64,000 bases of DNA. Source: Catenulispora sp. MAP5-51. GTDB lineage: Bacteria > Actinomycetota > Actinomycetes > Streptomycetales > Catenulisporaceae. The translations under genes were made by a program, and so were the position numbers. Numbering within the stretch: position 1 is the stretch's first letter; every line of letters begins with the position of its first letter. Positions 1 through 10,189 of this stretch are shown here, piece by piece. The notes under the pieces are model-generated. The model saw nothing but the letters and a program-made list of their open reading frames with translations. It was not told where the DNA came from and did not search any database. The stretch is taken from assembly GCF_041261205.1 (NCBI RefSeq), contig NZ_JBGCCH010000012.1:186001-250000 (forward strand), in the 5' to 3' direction.

Positions 1-795
1 CGGGACCTCGACGCCGAGCGTCTCCTTCCACACCGCGGCCACCACGGCCTCGCCGACCTTCAGGATGTCCTCCTGGTCGACGAAGGAGGCCTCGATGTCC
101 AGCTGGGTGAACTCCGGCTGCCGGTCGGCGCGGAAGTCCTCGTCCCGGTAGCAGCGCGCGATCTGGTAGTAGCGCTCCAGGCCGGCGACCATCAGCAGCT
201 GCTTGAACAGCTGCGGGGACTGCGGCAGCGCGTACCAGGCGCCCGGCTGCAGGCGCACCGGTACCAGGAAGTCGCGCGCGCCCTCGGGGGTCGAGCGGGT
301 CAGGGTCGGGGTCTCCACGTCGAGGAAGCCGTGCTCCTCCATGACGTCCCGGATGACCTTGGTGGCCTTGGAGCGCATGCGCAGCGCCCGGGCCATCGGC
401 TCGCGCCGGATGTCGAGGTAGCGGTACTTCAGCCGCATCTCCTCGTTGATGTTCGAGCTCTTGTGCTCGTCGATCGGGAACGGCAGCGGCGCGGCCGGCG
501 AGAGCACCTCGACGGTGTCCACCACGACCTCGATCGCGCCGGTCGGCAGGTCCGGGTTCTCGTTGCCCTCGGGGCGCACCCGCACCTCGCCGGTGGCCAC
601 GACGCAGTACTCGTTGCGCAGGTCGTGCACGGACTCGCTCTCGCGGACCACGACCTGGACGAACCCGGAGGCGTCACGGAGGTCCAGGAAGGTCACGCCC
701 CCGTGATCGCGCCGGCGGGCGACCCACCCGGCCAGCGTGACGGTGGTACCGGCGTCGGACGCGCGCAGCGTACCCGCCTCATGGGTGCGGATCAC
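1..795 (-). CDS. aspS: Aspartate-tRNA ligase, N-terminal 265 residues (gene runs off the left edge)
   Basis: Charges tRNA with aspartate in the cytosol (class II aminoacyl-tRNA synthetase). The N-terminal OB-fold anticodon-binding domain occupies about residues 10-110 ([11 protein letters not shown], then FLDLRD). Class II catalytic sequence follows: the RYLDIRR linker, the flipping-loop/motif 1 stretch with [14 protein letters not shown] and [11 protein letters not shown], and motif 2 around [15 protein letters not shown]. The rest lies beyond position 1. The start is GTG at 795; it shares GTGA with the hisS stop codon, so the pair is probably translationally coupled. The family call is secure. 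Whether the enzyme is discriminating cannot be told from this half. Confidence 0.95.
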   Translation of the reverse strand, partial: MIRTHEAGTLRASDAGTTVTLAGWVARRRDHGGVTFLDLRDASGFVQVVVRESESVHDLRNEYCVVATGEVRVRPEGNENPDLPTGAIEVVVDTVEVLSPAAPLPFPIDEHKSSNINEEMRLKYRYLDIRREPMARALRMRSKATKVIRDVMEEHGFLDVETPTLTRSTPEGARDFLVPVRLQPGAWYALPQSPQLFKQLLMVAGLERYYQIARCYRDEDFRADRQPEFTQLDIEASFVDQEDILKVGEAVVAAVWKETLGVEVP

Positions 796-2054
796 TTCAA
801 CTTCTCCTGAATCGTCGTGACGATGTCGGCCAGGGAGACGGACTCCTGCTCGCCGGTCGCCAGTTCCTTGATTTGAATGACGTTCTCCGCGATGTCCCGC
901 TCGCCGAGCACCAGCGCGAACTTCGCGCCGGAACGGTCGGCGGCCTTCATCGCGGCCTTGAGCCCCTTGCTGCCGTAGCCGAAGTCGGCGGCGACGCCGG
1001 CCCGGCGCAGCGCGGTGACCAGCTCGAACAGGATCTCCCTGGCCTGGTCGCCCAGCGGCACCGCGAACACCCCGAGCTGCTCGCCGCCGGGCACCTCGCG
1101 GCCCTCGGCCTGCATCGCCAGGATGGTCCGGTCCACGCCCAGCGCCCAGCCGACGCTGGGCAGGTTCGGGCCGCCGAGCTCCTCGGACAGGCCGTCGTAG
1201 CGGCCGCCGGCGCCGATCGCGGTCGGCGAGCCGGTGATGCCGCTGTGCACGAACTCGAAGGTGGTGCGGGTGTAGTAGTCCAGGCCGCGGACCAGCTTCG
1301 GGTCGTCGACGTAGGCCACGCCGGCCGCGGTGAGCAGGCGCCGGACCTCGTCGTGGTAGGCCTTGCACTCCTCGCAGAGATTGTCGCTGATCAGCGGGGC
1401 GTCGGTGAGCTGCTTCTGCACCGTCTCGCGCTTGTCGTCCAGCACCCGCAGCGGGTTGATCTCCGCGCGCTTGCGGGTCTCCTCGTCGAGGTCCAACCCG
1501 CGCAGGAACTCCTGGAGCTTCTCGCGGTAAACCGGACGGCACTTCTGGTCGCCGAGGGAGTTCAGCAGCAGCGAGTACTCGGTCAGGCCCAGGCCCTTGT
1601 AGATGTCGTCGCCGATGATCAGCAGCTCGGCGTCCAGCGCCGGGTCCTCGGCGCCCAGGGCCTCCGCGCCGACCTGGGAGAAGTGGCGGTAGCGGCCGCG
1701 CTGCTGCTTCTCGTAGCGGTAGAAGGAGCCGGAGTACCACAGCTTCACCGGCAGGCTGCCGCGGATCAGGTTGGCCTGGAGCGCGGCGCGCAGCACCGAG
1801 GCCGTGCCCTCCGGGCGCAGGGTGATCTCGTCGCCGCCGCGGGTGGTGAAGGAGTACATCTCCTTGGTGACGATGTCCGTGCTCTCGCCGACGCCGCGCT
1901 TGAACATCGCGGTCGACTCGAAGGCCGGGGTCTCGACGTAGCCGTAGCCGGCCCCGCGCAGCGGCGCCGCCATCGCCTCGCGCACCGCGAGGTAGGCCGC
2001 CGAGTCGGGCGGGAGGATGTCGAAGGTGCCCGGCGCGTTCTTGAAGGTGCTCAT
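792..2054 (-). CDS. hisS: Histidine-tRNA ligase
   Basis: Class II synthetase that attaches histidine to tRNA-His. The 420-residue length is normal for bacterial HisRS. Motif 2 is seen as [16 protein letters not shown]. The histidine-specific signatures are present: [14 protein letters not shown] (HisA) and GAGGRYDGL (HisB). Motif 3 is GWALGVDR, followed by the C-terminal anticodon-binding domain. The ATG at 2054 ([18 protein letters not shown]) matches the usual N-terminus; the frame stays open further upstream, but that sequence overlaps the preceding hydrolase gene. It ends on the aspS start (GTGA overlap) and begins 17 bp after the hydrolase gene, so hydrolase-hisS-aspS looks like one transcript. 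Confidence 0.96.
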   Translation of the reverse strand: MSTFKNAPGTFDILPPDSAAYLAVREAMAAPLRGAGYGYVETPAFESTAMFKRGVGESTDIVTKEMYSFTTRGGDEITLRPEGTASVLRAALQANLIRGSLPVKLWYSGSFYRYEKQQRGRYRHFSQVGAEALGAEDPALDAELLIIGDDIYKGLGLTEYSLLLNSLGDQKCRPVYREKLQEFLRGLDLDEETRKRAEINPLRVLDDKRETVQKQLTDAPLISDNLCEECKAYHDEVRRLLTAAGVAYVDDPKLVRGLDYYTRTTFEFVHSGITGSPTAIGAGGRYDGLSEELGGPNLPSVGWALGVDRTILAMQAEGREVPGGEQLGVFAVPLGDQAREILFELVTALRRAGVAADFGYGSKGLKAAMKAADRSGAKFALVLGERDIAENVIQIKELATGEQESVSLADIVTTIQEKLK

Positions 2055-2071
2055 GATGGTCGTGGGTGTCC

Positions 2072-2791
2072 CTACATGCCGCGGGGTTTGATCTGCGGCG
2101 GCGCGGCTTCCGTGAGACCATGCCCGATTACTTCGGAGAAGTAGGGGTTGGTGGCGCGCTCGCGGCCGATCGTGGTCTGGGGGCCGTGGCCGGACAGGAC
2201 GACGGTCTCGTCCGGCAGCGGCAGGCAGACGCGGGCCAGTGACGCCAGCAACTCTTCGCGGTCGCCGCCGGGGAGGTCCCAGCGGCCGACTGCTCCGGCG
2301 AACAGGAGGTCCCCGGTGAAGAGCACCTGCGGGATGTCCTGGAGCTCGGGAGTCCGGAACGTCACTGAGCCCTTGGTATGGCCCGGGGCGTGGTCGACGG
2401 TGATCTCCAGGCCGGCCAGGCTCAGCACGACGCCGTCGGTGAGCTCCTTGACGTCCGAGGGCTCCACGAACTTGGACCGCCCGAAGATCGGCGTGCCCGG
2501 GGCGATGCCCAGCCACGTCTGCGGGTCGGTGAGCATCTCGCGGTCGCCGGGGTGGATGTAGGCCGCGACGCCGTAGTCGCCGCAGACGGGGACCACGCTC
2601 ATCGTGTGATCGACGTGGCCGTGCGTCAGCAGGACCGCGACCGGCTGCAGCTTGTGCTCGCGGACGACTTCCTCGACCCCGGGGACGGCGTCCTCGCCGG
2701 GATCGATGATCACGCACTGCTCACCGGCGCCGGGCGCCACGAGATAGCAGTTCGCACCCAGGCTTCCGGCTGGGAATCCGGCGACTAGCAC
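2072..2791 (-). CDS. Metallo-beta-lactamase-fold hydrolase (glyoxalase II-like)
   Basis: A 239-residue zinc hydrolase of the MBL superfamily. The metal-binding motif THGHVDH is near residue 58. The later ligands fit [21 protein letters not shown] and the C-terminal SGHGPQT. This subgroup is commonly annotated as hydroxyacylglutathione hydrolase-like, but actinomycetes lack glutathione, so the substrate is unknown. I chose GTG at 2791 (VLVAGFPAG) because a GGGG ribosome-binding site precedes it and homologues start there; GTG at 2803 is the alternative. It is the first gene of the run hydrolase-hisS-aspS and is divergent from the cyclophilin gene. Confidence 0.85.
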   Translation of the reverse strand: MLVAGFPAGSLGANCYLVAPGAGEQCVIIDPGEDAVPGVEEVVREHKLQPVAVLLTHGHVDHTMSVVPVCGDYGVAAYIHPGDREMLTDPQTWLGIAPGTPIFGRSKFVEPSDVKELTDGVVLSLAGLEITVDHAPGHTKGSVTFRTPELQDIPQVLFTGDLLFAGAVGRWDLPGGDREELLASLARVCLPLPDETVVLSGHGPQTTIGRERATNPYFSEVIGHGLTEAAPPQIKPRGM

Positions 2792-2877
2792 GCTGCGCCC
2801 CACACTATGTTCGGTGATTGCGGTCAGGAGATTTCCCTACGCAGGCTACCGGGGGCGCCGGTCCCTTTGCGAACTCA

Positions 2878-2905
2878 TTGGAAGCTCACAGGTGTTTTCT
2901 AGGGA
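2878..2905 (+). promoter_or_regulatory. Possible sigma-70-like promoter upstream of the cyclophilin gene
   Basis: TTGGAA and TAGGGA are spaced by 16 bp in the divergent region between the hydrolase and the cyclophilin. The -10 element is a poor match, so this is only a candidate. Confidence 0.25.
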
Positions 2906-3000
2906 AGGCACCGTACACTGTCCCGCTGATAGCTCGATCACAGAGCGGATCTGATATGACCTCGGCCCGCCGGGCCGACCCACTATCCGGAGGCGAAACG

Positions 3001-3828
3001 GTGACCAGCAAGGACCGTCAGCGAGAGCTCGAGCGCGCCCGGTATGAGCGCGTCCAGGCCCGCTTGGCCCAGCAGCAGGCGGCCGCCAAGAAGCGCAACA
3101 TGATCACCGCGGTCGTGGCCGCGGTGGCGGTCGTCGGGATAGGGGTCGGCGTCGCCGTCGCGACCGGCGGCAACGACAAGACGACCAGCGCCGCGAGCTC
3201 GACGCCGACCAGCGCGTCCTCGCCGTCGGACACCTCCTCGCCGTCCTCGCCGGCGCCGACCAGCTCCAGCCCGGAGCAGATCGGCTACCAGAAGACCGGC
3301 AACGCGTCCAAGGACGTCGGCGTGCCGACCTACAACGCGGCCGACGCGGCCAAGCCGTACACCGCCACGCTCCACTTCGGCTCGGGCGACCTGGCCTTCG
3401 AGGCGCTGACCACGAAGGCGCCGTACACCACGTACTCGTTCAAGTACCTGGCCGGCAAGGGCTACTTCGACAACACCAAGTGCCACCGCCTGGTGACCAC
3501 GGGGATCTACGTGCTGCAGTGCGGCGACCCCAGCGGCACCGGCAGCGGCGGTCCCGGCTACCAGTTCCAGGACGAGAACCTGACCGGCGCCACCTACCCG
3601 GCCGGGACCATCGCGATGGCCAACGCCGGACCCGGCACCAACGGCAGCCAGTTCTTCATCTGCTACAAGGACTCCCCGCTGCCGGCGAACTACACCCCGT
3701 GGGGCAAGATCACCTCCGGGATGGACGTGGTCACCAAGATCGCGGCCGGCGGCGAGGACGACGCCAACGGGGCCGGAGACGGCCACCCGAAGCTGGACGC
3801 CACCATCAAGAGCGTGACCATCAAGTAA
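3001..3828 (+). CDS. Membrane-anchored cyclophilin-type peptidyl-prolyl isomerase
   Basis: A 275-residue protein. The short N-terminus is cytosolic, charged and helical (KDRQRELERARYERVQARL), followed by one membrane segment at about residues 34-56, a Ser/Thr/Pro-rich linker to about 95, and an extracellular cyclophilin domain. The domain carries the family signatures CHRLVTTGIYVLQCGDP, AMANAGPGTNGSQFFI and the TPWGKITSGMDVV C-terminal block. It probably catalyses proline isomerisation of secreted proteins at the outer membrane face. The start is GTG at 3001, set by GGAGG seven bases upstream; the frame extends further upstream without a ribosome-binding site. Homologous genes sit between relA and hisS in streptomycetes, which agrees with the context here. 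Confidence 0.9.
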   Translation: MTSKDRQRELERARYERVQARLAQQQAAAKKRNMITAVVAAVAVVGIGVGVAVATGGNDKTTSAASSTPTSASSPSDTSSPSSPAPTSSSPEQIGYQKTGNASKDVGVPTYNAADAAKPYTATLHFGSGDLAFEALTTKAPYTTYSFKYLAGKGYFDNTKCHRLVTTGIYVLQCGDPSGTGSGGPGYQFQDENLTGATYPAGTIAMANAGPGTNGSQFFICYKDSPLPANYTPWGKITSGMDVVTKIAAGGEDDANGAGDGHPKLDATIKSVTIK

Positions 3829-4033
3829 CCCGGCCGATCCGCGCCAGGGCCCGCCACGGTTGACGGCGGGGCAGGAACAGCGGTTCGATTCCGGAACGTG
3901 ACGCGGGCCGTCCCCTCATCGGGACGGTCCGCGCTATTGTTTCCCACTGGACGACCGGGACCCGGATCCGTGCAGGTGTATGTGGCGGACCGGTCCGCAG
4001 ACACCCCGGTCCAGCAGAACTTGGAGGCTCATC

Positions 4034-5278
4034 GTGGGCGAGGCAACCGAGGCTTGGGGCCGGGTCGCCGAGGACGGCACCGTCTACGTCCGGACCGCCG
4101 ACGGCGAGCGGCAGGTCGGCTCGTGGGCGGCGGGGTCCCCGGACGAGGCGCTGGCGTACTATCAGCGCAAGTTCGACGGCCTCAAGGTCGAGGTTGACCT
4201 GATCGCCAACCGCCTGAAGCAGAGCGGCCCCTCCGCGCCGTCCCCGAAGGACGCCCTGGACAAGATCGGCAAGCTGCGCGAGTCCATCTCCGGCGCCAAC
4301 GCCGTGGGCGACCTGGACGGCCTGCTGACCCGCCTGGACGGCCTGGTGGAGCTCGCCGAGCAGCGCAAGGCCGAGCACCGCGCGGTCCGCGAGCAGCAGC
4401 AGGCCCAGGCCCGCGGCGCCAAGCAGGCCCTGGCCGAGGAGGCCGAGCGCCTGGCGGCCTCCACGGAGTGGCGGGTGGCCGGGGACCGCATGAAGGTCCT
4501 CCTGGACGAGTGGAAGGCCGCTCCGCGCCTGGACCGCAAGACCGACGACGAGCTGTGGCACCGCCTGTCCCAGGCCCGCTCGGCCTTCGCCAAGCGCCGC
4601 AAGCAGCACTTCGCCGAGCTGGACGCCCAGCGCGTGGAGATCCGCGCCCACAAGGAGCAGCTGATCGCCGAGGCCGAGGCCCTGCAGGACAGCACGGACT
4701 GGAACCCCACCGCCGGCCGCTTCCGCGACCTGATGAGCGAGTGGAAGACGGCCGGGCGCGCCCAGCGCGACGTCGAGGACGAGCTCTGGAAGCGCTTCAA
4801 GGCCGCCCAGGACACCTTCTTCGCCGCGCGCAACGCGCTCCTGGACGAGCGCAACGGCGCCGAGCGCGAGAACCTGGCCGCCAAGGAGATCCTGGTGGTC
4901 GAGGCCGAGGGGCTGCTGCCCATCACCGACCACCGCGCCGCCCGGGTGGCCCTGCGCTCGCTCAACGAGCGCTGGGAGGCCATCGGCCCGGTCCCCCGCG
5001 ACTCCCGCCAGCGCATCGAGGGCCGGCTGCACATCGTCGACCGCGCCATCGCCGACGCCGAGGCCGCCGAGCTGTCCCGCAAGGACCCCGAGAAGCGCGC
5101 CCGCGCCGAGGCCACGGTGGAGCAGCTGCGCACGGCGCTGGAGAAGCTCCGGGTGCAGGCCGACAAGGCCCGCGCCGCCGGTCAGGAGAAGAAGGCCGCG
5201 GACGCGGAGGCTTCGATCGCCGCTCGCCAGGAGTGGCTGGCCGAGGCGGAGAAGGCGCTGGCGGAGTTCACGCGCTGA
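4034..5278 (+). CDS. DUF349 domain-containing coiled-coil protein
   Basis: A 414-residue, strongly charged helical protein with at least three DUF349-type repeats (stretches such as STEWRVAGDRMKVLLDEWKAA, then STDWNPTAGRFRDLMSEWK, then a third around residue 300 with ARVALRSLNERWEAIG). A Lys/Ala/Glu coiled coil occupies the last 70 residues. The biochemical function is not established; the family is widespread in actinobacteria beside relA. The start is GTG at 4034, chosen because GGAGG lies six bases upstream and an acidic N-terminus follows; the reading frame itself opens earlier. A hairpin terminator follows 16 bp after the stop codon. Confidence 0.85.
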   Translation: MGEATEAWGRVAEDGTVYVRTADGERQVGSWAAGSPDEALAYYQRKFDGLKVEVDLIANRLKQSGPSAPSPKDALDKIGKLRESISGANAVGDLDGLLTRLDGLVELAEQRKAEHRAVREQQQAQARGAKQALAEEAERLAASTEWRVAGDRMKVLLDEWKAAPRLDRKTDDELWHRLSQARSAFAKRRKQHFAELDAQRVEIRAHKEQLIAEAEALQDSTDWNPTAGRFRDLMSEWKTAGRAQRDVEDELWKRFKAAQDTFFAARNALLDERNGAERENLAAKEILVVEAEGLLPITDHRAARVALRSLNERWEAIGPVPRDSRQRIEGRLHIVDRAIADAEAAELSRKDPEKRARAEATVEQLRTALEKLRVQADKARAAGQEKKAADAEASIAARQEWLAEAEKALAEFTR

Positions 5279-5294
5279 GGTTTGAGGGTTCGGG

Positions 5295-5336
5295 GTCCGG
5301 GCGTCTTCCTTCGGGAGGGCGCCCGGACTGGTTTTG
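5295..5336 (+). terminator. Intrinsic terminator after the DUF349 gene
   Basis: A perfect 9-bp stem, GTCCGGGCG/CGCCCGGAC (5295-5303 with 5320-5328). Its loop contains a TTCG tetraloop-type mini-hairpin and it is followed by a T-rich run (GGTTTTGG). Confidence 0.8.
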
Positions 5337-5414
5337 GGGGCTGTGCTGTGGTTGCGGAAGCTCTGCGCGCTTTAGGGGTTGTTCCTTAAGGGGCCCAGGG
5401 CCTGGCTACCCGCG

Positions 5415-5972
5415 CTAGGTCCACGTCGAATGCCCGAAGCCGATCGCCCCGGCCAACGCGAAGGCGGTCGCGGTGAGCATCAGCACGGCGATCACGGCCC
5501 CGGCCGCGGCCGTCCCGGGAGCGACCCGCGCCGGCCAGATCCGACTGGGTCGCCGGGGGTCGTAGCGCAGCCGGATCCGACCGTCTGGTGCCTCGGGGAA
5601 GGTGGCGCGGCTTCCGGCACGGCGCTTCTCGCCGCGCAGGGTCGTGTACTCATAGACGCGGTGCAGGACGTAGCTCTCGTCGGCGGGATGCGGCGGAACC
5701 GTATAGCCCTCACTGGTCGCCAACCCGTCGACCACGACGGTGCGACGCCACGCGGCGGGGTCCCCGACGTAGTCCACACACAGCGCCATCAACATCCACG
5801 GCAAGCCCACGACCAGCACCCCGAACCCACCGGCCACCACCCACATCGCAGCCCGATCCCACTGAGCCGCGACCAACAGACCGAGCAGCGCGACAAGATG
5901 CGCGGCACCCACCGCGATCAACCCCTTGCGCGCCGGGGACAACGTCATCCGCGCCGGCACTCGACTCCGCAC
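5415..5972 (-). CDS. Small membrane protein, DUF3592-like
   Basis: A 185-residue protein with two membrane segments near the N-terminus (about residues 15-36 and 42-63), an extracytoplasmic or cytosolic soluble domain, and a third membrane segment near the C-terminus (about 150-175). The soluble part has the layout of DUF3592 proteins, ending with RIRLRYDPRRPSR before the last helix. Function is unknown. The start is GTG at 5972, with AAGG seven bases upstream; ATG at 5948 is the alternative. It stands alone, convergent with the DUF349 gene and separated from the next minus-strand gene by about 90 bp. Confidence 0.7.
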   Translation of the reverse strand: MRSRVPARMTLSPARKGLIAVGAAHLVALLGLLVAAQWDRAAMWVVAGGFGVLVVGLPWMLMALCVDYVGDPAAWRRTVVVDGLATSEGYTVPPHPADESYVLHRVYEYTTLRGEKRRAGSRATFPEAPDGRIRLRYDPRRPSRIWPARVAPGTAAAGAVIAVLMLTATAFALAGAIGFGHSTWT

Positions 5973-6063
5973 CCGGACACCTTAGCGATCACGGCGTCCC
6001 GGTTGTAGACCGAATCGTGCGCTTGCCCAAAACGTTGCGATCGCCCGAAACGCCTGTGCGAAT

Positions 6064-6963
6064 TCAGTCGGCGTCGAAGACCTCTGATGCGCGGGTCGCG
6101 GTGACGGCACGATCGAGCCAGGCGTCGAGCTGGTCCAGATCGATGCAGCCCGCCACGCGGGCACGCTGCTCCTCGCTCAGGACGACACCACGCTTGTCCA
6201 GGACACGCAACACGGCATCGCTGCGACCCTCAGCACTGCCTTCTGCAAGGCCCTCAGCACGGCCCTCAGCACGGAGCTGTCGCGAGAACGACGAGCGGTA
6301 GAAGGAAGTGTCCATCGCCATCATCTGCCTCCAGATCGCGCCGGCCGGGGTGTCCTCCAAGCCGACAAGGGTGAGTTCGGCCAGGTCGAAGGCCTTTTCT
6401 TCGTCATCCAGCGTCTTCAGTGCCGAGACCAGCGCTCTCAGTATCGCATCGATCTCGGCGTTGTTCGCGTGAGTCAGCACGGAGAACACCGTCAGGAGGA
6501 CATCGCGGCTGGCCACCTCCTCATCGACGACCGCCGGCACGTTGTGCGGACCCACCACGAGGGCCCGGAGTGTCAACGCGGCCCACGCCCCGACCCCGTG
6601 TTTGAAGGGCTGCGATGCCCACTTCGCGACGCGTTTGTCCTGGCAGACCACAAGCAGCAGAACAGGCAGCTTGTATCTGTCGGCCAGGTACGCGAGGTAG
6701 TACATCCACGAAAACGGCTTGTCCGGGTCGCACCCACGCTGCGCCTCGACAAGCACCAGATACGCTTCACCGTCAACCGTTTCGCAGCGCAGTAACGTAT
6801 CGATGCGCCGCTCCAGCGGCCGGATCTCTGTGACGTCGCCGGAGATGACAGACACCGTGTCAGGTGTCGGCAGCTCCAACCCCAGAGTTTGGAAAGTACG
6901 CCCGATGAGCTCCGAATCATGATGAAAGATCCGATGCAGGGCTTCATGCGAAGAACCGACCAT
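6064..6963 (-). CDS. Rpn/YhgA-like PD-(D/E)XK nuclease-fold protein
   Basis: A 299-residue protein of a multi-copy family common in streptomycetes. The first half looks like a PD-(D/E)XK core: Asp in RRIDTLLRCE, then the hydrophobic strand LVLVEAQ, where Glu-x-Gln takes the place of Glu-x-Lys as in Rpn proteins. A helical region follows, then a repetitive stretch RAEGLAEGSAEGRSD (about residues 225-245) and a helical C-terminus. Related transposase-like or Rpn proteins cut DNA or promote RecA-independent recombination; activity here is inference. The gene is a single transcription unit between relA and the DUF3592-like gene. It looks native in base composition apart from a slightly lower GC content around 6600-6960. 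Confidence 0.7.
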   Translation of the reverse strand: MVGSSHEALHRIFHHDSELIGRTFQTLGLELPTPDTVSVISGDVTEIRPLERRIDTLLRCETVDGEAYLVLVEAQRGCDPDKPFSWMYYLAYLADRYKLPVLLLVVCQDKRVAKWASQPFKHGVGAWAALTLRALVVGPHNVPAVVDEEVASRDVLLTVFSVLTHANNAEIDAILRALVSALKTLDDEEKAFDLAELTLVGLEDTPAGAIWRQMMAMDTSFYRSSFSRQLRAEGRAEGLAEGSAEGRSDAVLRVLDKRGVVLSEEQRARVAGCIDLDQLDAWLDRAVTATRASEVFDAD

Positions 6964-7040
6964 GTCAGGGATGATATTCAGGACGGGCGCGGCAAATCAG
7001 GCCACGCCCACCCGTTTCACTCCAAAGAGTGCGAAATTCC

Positions 7041-10000
7041 TCAGGCGTGCTTCGCACTCGTCACCCGATAGACGTCGAACACCCCTTCAACGCCCTTCAC
7101 CGCCTTCAGCACCGCCCCCAAGTGCGCCGGGTCCGCCATCTCGAAGGTGAAGCGTGAGATGGCCACCCGGTCGCGGCTGGTCGTCACCGAGGCCGACAGG
7201 ATGTTGACGTGCTGGTCCGAGAGCACGCGTGTCACGTCCGAGAGGAGACGCGAGCGGTCAAGCGCCTCTACTTGGATCGCGACGAGAAACATGGACGCCC
7301 CTCCGGGCGACCATGACACCTCCACCATCCGTTCGGGCTGGGCGGCCAGGGATTCGATGTTGGTGCAGTCCGCGCGGTGGACGCTGACGCCGGAGGCGCG
7401 GGTGATGAAGCCGATGATGTCGTCGCCGGGGACCGGGGTGCAGCAGCGGGCCAGTTTCACCCAGATGTCGTCCGCGCCCTTCACCAGGACGCCGGGGTCG
7501 CCGGCGGGGCGGGCCTGGCCTCGGCGGGAGAGCTTCTCGATGTTGCCCGGGACGGTGGCCTCGGCCAGGTCCTCGGTGGCGCCCTCCTCGCCGCCGAGCA
7601 GGTGCAGGAGGCGGTGGACCACGTGCTGCGCCGAGACGTGGCCCTCGCCGATGGCGGCGTACAGGGCGCTGATGTCGGCGTGGCGCAGGTCGTGGGCGAC
7701 GGTGGCCAGGGATTCGGAGGTCATCAGGCGCTGGAGCGGCAGGCCCTGCTTGCGCATGGCCTTGGCCAGCTGGTCCTTGCCCTGCTCGACCGCTTCCTCG
7801 CGGCGCTCCTTGGTGTACCACTGGCGGATCTTGTTGCGGGCGCGCGGGGACGCCACGAAGCCCAGCCAGTCGCGGGAGGGCCCGGAGTTGGGCGCCTTGG
7901 AGGTGAAGATCTCGACCACGTCGCCGTTGTCCAGCTTGCTGTCCAGCGGGACCAGGCGGCCGTTGACGCGGGCGCCGATGGTGTGGTGCCCGACCTCGGT
8001 GTGGACCGCGTAGGCGAAGTCGACCGGGGTCGATCCCGAGGGCAGCGCCATCACCATGCCCTTGGGCGTGAAGACGTAGACCTCGGCAGTGGACAGGTCG
8101 AAGCGCAGCGCGTCCAGGAACTCGTTCGGGTCCGCGGTCTCCTTCTGCCAGTCCAGCAGCTGCCGCAGCCACGCCATGTCGCCGCCGGGGTTCGCGGTCC
8201 CGGCGCCGTTGGTGGGCTTGCGGACGCCCTCGACCGCGTCCTCCTTGTACTTCCAGTGCGCCGCGACGCCGTACTCGGCGCGGCGGTGCATCGCGAAGGT
8301 GCGGATCTGCAGCTCGACGGCCTTGCCGCCGGGGCCGATCACCGTGGTGTGCAAGGACTGGTACATGTTGAACTTCGGCATCGCGATGTAGTCCTTGAAC
8401 CGGCCCGGGACCGGGTTCCACCGCGCGTGGATGGCGCCGAGCGCCGCGTAGCAGTCGCGCACCGAGTCCACCAGGACCCGGATGCCGACCAGGTCGTAGA
8501 TGTCGGCGAAGTCGCGGCCGCGCACGATCATCTTCTGGTAGACCGAGTAGTAGTGCTTCGGCCGGCCGGTGACGGTGGCGCGGATCTTCGCCTCGCGCAG
8601 GTCGCCGTGCACGGCGTCGATCACCTGCGAGAGGTACTCCTCGCGCTTGGGCGCGCGCTCGGAGACCAGGCGCACGATCTCGTCGTACATCTTGGGGTAG
8701 AGGATGGCGAACGCCAGGTCCTCCAGCTCCCACTTGATCGTGTTCATGCCCAGCCGGTGCGCCAGCGGGGCGTAGATCTCCAGCGTCTCGCGGGACTTGC
8801 TCTCCTGCTTCTCCCGCTTCATGTAGCGCATGGTGCGCATGTTGTGCAGCCGGTCGGCGAGCTTGATCACCAGCACCCGGATGTCCCGGGCCATGGCCAC
8901 GACCATCTTGCGCACGGTCTCGGCCTGCGTGGCCTCGCCGAGCTTGACCTTGTCCAGCTTGGTGACGCCGTCGACCAGCAGCGCGACGGTGTCGCCGAAG
9001 TCGCCGCGAAGCATGTCGAGCGAGTAGTCGGTGTCCTCGACGGTGTCGTGCAGCAGCCCGGCGCACAGCGTGGGCACGTCCATGCCCAGCTCGGCCAGGA
9101 TCGTGGTGACCGCCAGCGGATGCGTGATGTACGGGTCGCCGCTCTTGCGCCGCTGGCCGCGGTGGTGGCGCTCGGCGACGGCGTAGGCCTGCTCGACGGG
9201 CTTGAGGTCGGCCTTGGGGTGGTTGGCCCGGATGATCTTGAACAGCGGCTCCAGGACCGGCGGCGGTCCGCCGCTGCGAGTGCTGCCCAGGCGCGCCAGG
9301 CGCGCGCGGACCCGGCTGGAGCTGGGGCGCGACGGCCCGGACTTGACGGCCGCGTTGAGCGGGACGGGGGGCGCGGCGGGCAGCGCGGGCATGGGAGCCG
9401 GACGCGGCGGAACCGAGGGCGCGGAAGGTGCCGACGGGGACGGGGACGCCGGGCTCGGGCCGCCGGGAGCCGATGAGCCGGAGGCAGGAGCCGAGGCGGA
9501 AGCCGCTGCCGCCGGGGCTGATGCGGAAGGAGCAGAGCCGGCTGCGGTCGGCCCCGAAGCGGTAGAAGCAGGTTCGGCCGAAGCGGTAGAAGCAGAAGCG
9601 GCTGCGGCCGGCCCCGAAGTGGCGGAAGCAGGAGCAGCGGCGGTCGGCGCCGAAGCGACAGAAGCAGAAGCAGCCTGAGCGGGAGGGGTCGCCGTGGCAG
9701 GCGCGGCCTGCGCGGAGGGAGCCTTGGCCCGCGGAGCGGGTGCGGTCGGCGCGGAGCCAGAGGAAGCGGGCGGCGCAGCAGGCCCACCGGGGGCCGGCAC
9801 AGCCCGAGCCGAATCCGTCGCCCCACCGCCCTCAGCCGGAGCCGTGGCGGCCCGCGGCGCCTGAGGCTGTCCGTGGTCCTGCGACTTGCCCGCGGGCGTC
9901 TCAGCGCCGTTCTCGGCGTTCTGAGCGCCCTCGGTCCCCTGGGCGCCCTTGGCTCCGGAACCAGAACCGGAACCCTTACCCCGCCCGGTCTTTCCCGACT

Positions 10001-10106
10001 TCGCAGCAGCGTCGTTGCCCGTGGCGGCCGTGCCGTTCGCCGCGGCGTCTCCGCCGTCGGTCGCACCGGTCCCGGTCGTCGTCCCGACCTGCTCCTTCGT
10101 CGCCAA
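7041..10106 (-). CDS. relA: Bifunctional (p)ppGpp synthetase/hydrolase (RelA/SpoT homologue)
   Basis: The long RSH protein that makes and degrades (p)ppGpp in the stringent response. An N-terminal Ala/Pro/Ser/Thr-rich tract covers about residues 20-258. The HD hydrolase domain follows with an intact HDTVED motif near 353. Next come the RelA_SpoT synthetase domain ([11 protein letters not shown] near 583), the TGS domain (VYVFTPKG near 675), the helical and CC regions, and a C-terminal ACT domain from about 939. Both catalytic domains look complete, so it is probably bifunctional. I chose TTG at 10106 because GAGAGGGG precedes it; GTG/ATG starts further upstream would run into the apt intergenic region. 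The 1021-residue length is well above the usual 750-850, owing to the low-complexity tract. It is the last gene of the secDF-apt-relA run. Confidence 0.95.
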   Translation of the reverse strand: MATKEQVGTTTGTGATDGGDAAANGTAATGNDAAAKSGKTGRGKGSGSGSGAKGAQGTEGAQNAENGAETPAGKSQDHGQPQAPRAATAPAEGGGATDSARAVPAPGGPAAPPASSGSAPTAPAPRAKAPSAQAAPATATPPAQAASASVASAPTAAAPASATSGPAAAASASTASAEPASTASGPTAAGSAPSASAPAAAASASAPASGSSAPGGPSPASPSPSAPSAPSVPPRPAPMPALPAAPPVPLNAAVKSGPSRPSSSRVRARLARLGSTRSGGPPPVLEPLFKIIRANHPKADLKPVEQAYAVAERHHRGQRRKSGDPYITHPLAVTTILAELGMDVPTLCAGLLHDTVEDTDYSLDMLRGDFGDTVALLVDGVTKLDKVKLGEATQAETVRKMVVAMARDIRVLVIKLADRLHNMRTMRYMKREKQESKSRETLEIYAPLAHRLGMNTIKWELEDLAFAILYPKMYDEIVRLVSERAPKREEYLSQVIDAVHGDLREAKIRATVTGRPKHYYSVYQKMIVRGRDFADIYDLVGIRVLVDSVRDCYAALGAIHARWNPVPGRFKDYIAMPKFNMYQSLHTTVIGPGGKAVELQIRTFAMHRRAEYGVAAHWKYKEDAVEGVRKPTNGAGTANPGGDMAWLRQLLDWQKETADPNEFLDALRFDLSTAEVYVFTPKGMVMALPSGSTPVDFAYAVHTEVGHHTIGARVNGRLVPLDSKLDNGDVVEIFTSKAPNSGPSRDWLGFVASPRARNKIRQWYTKERREEAVEQGKDQLAKAMRKQGLPLQRLMTSESLATVAHDLRHADISALYAAIGEGHVSAQHVVHRLLHLLGGEEGATEDLAEATVPGNIEKLSRRGQARPAGDPGVLVKGADDIWVKLARCCTPVPGDDIIGFITRASGVSVHRADCTNIESLAAQPERMVEVSWSPGGASMFLVAIQVEALDRSRLLSDVTRVLSDQHVNILSASVTTSRDRVAISRFTFEMADPAHLGAVLKAVKGVEGVFDVYRVTSAKHA

Positions 10107-10189
10107 GCGCGGCCCCTCTCGCGTAGTGGGTGCGCCCAGTGTAACGATCGCCCGGCGGAAGTTGTTTCCCACTCCGGGGAACAACCAGG

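Noticed and set aside
7377-9476. A 699-codon plus-strand open frame opposite relA
   Set aside because: It is antisense to the intact RelA catalytic and regulatory domains and reads as low-complexity Arg/Val/Gly-rich sequence typical of GC-rich shadow frames.
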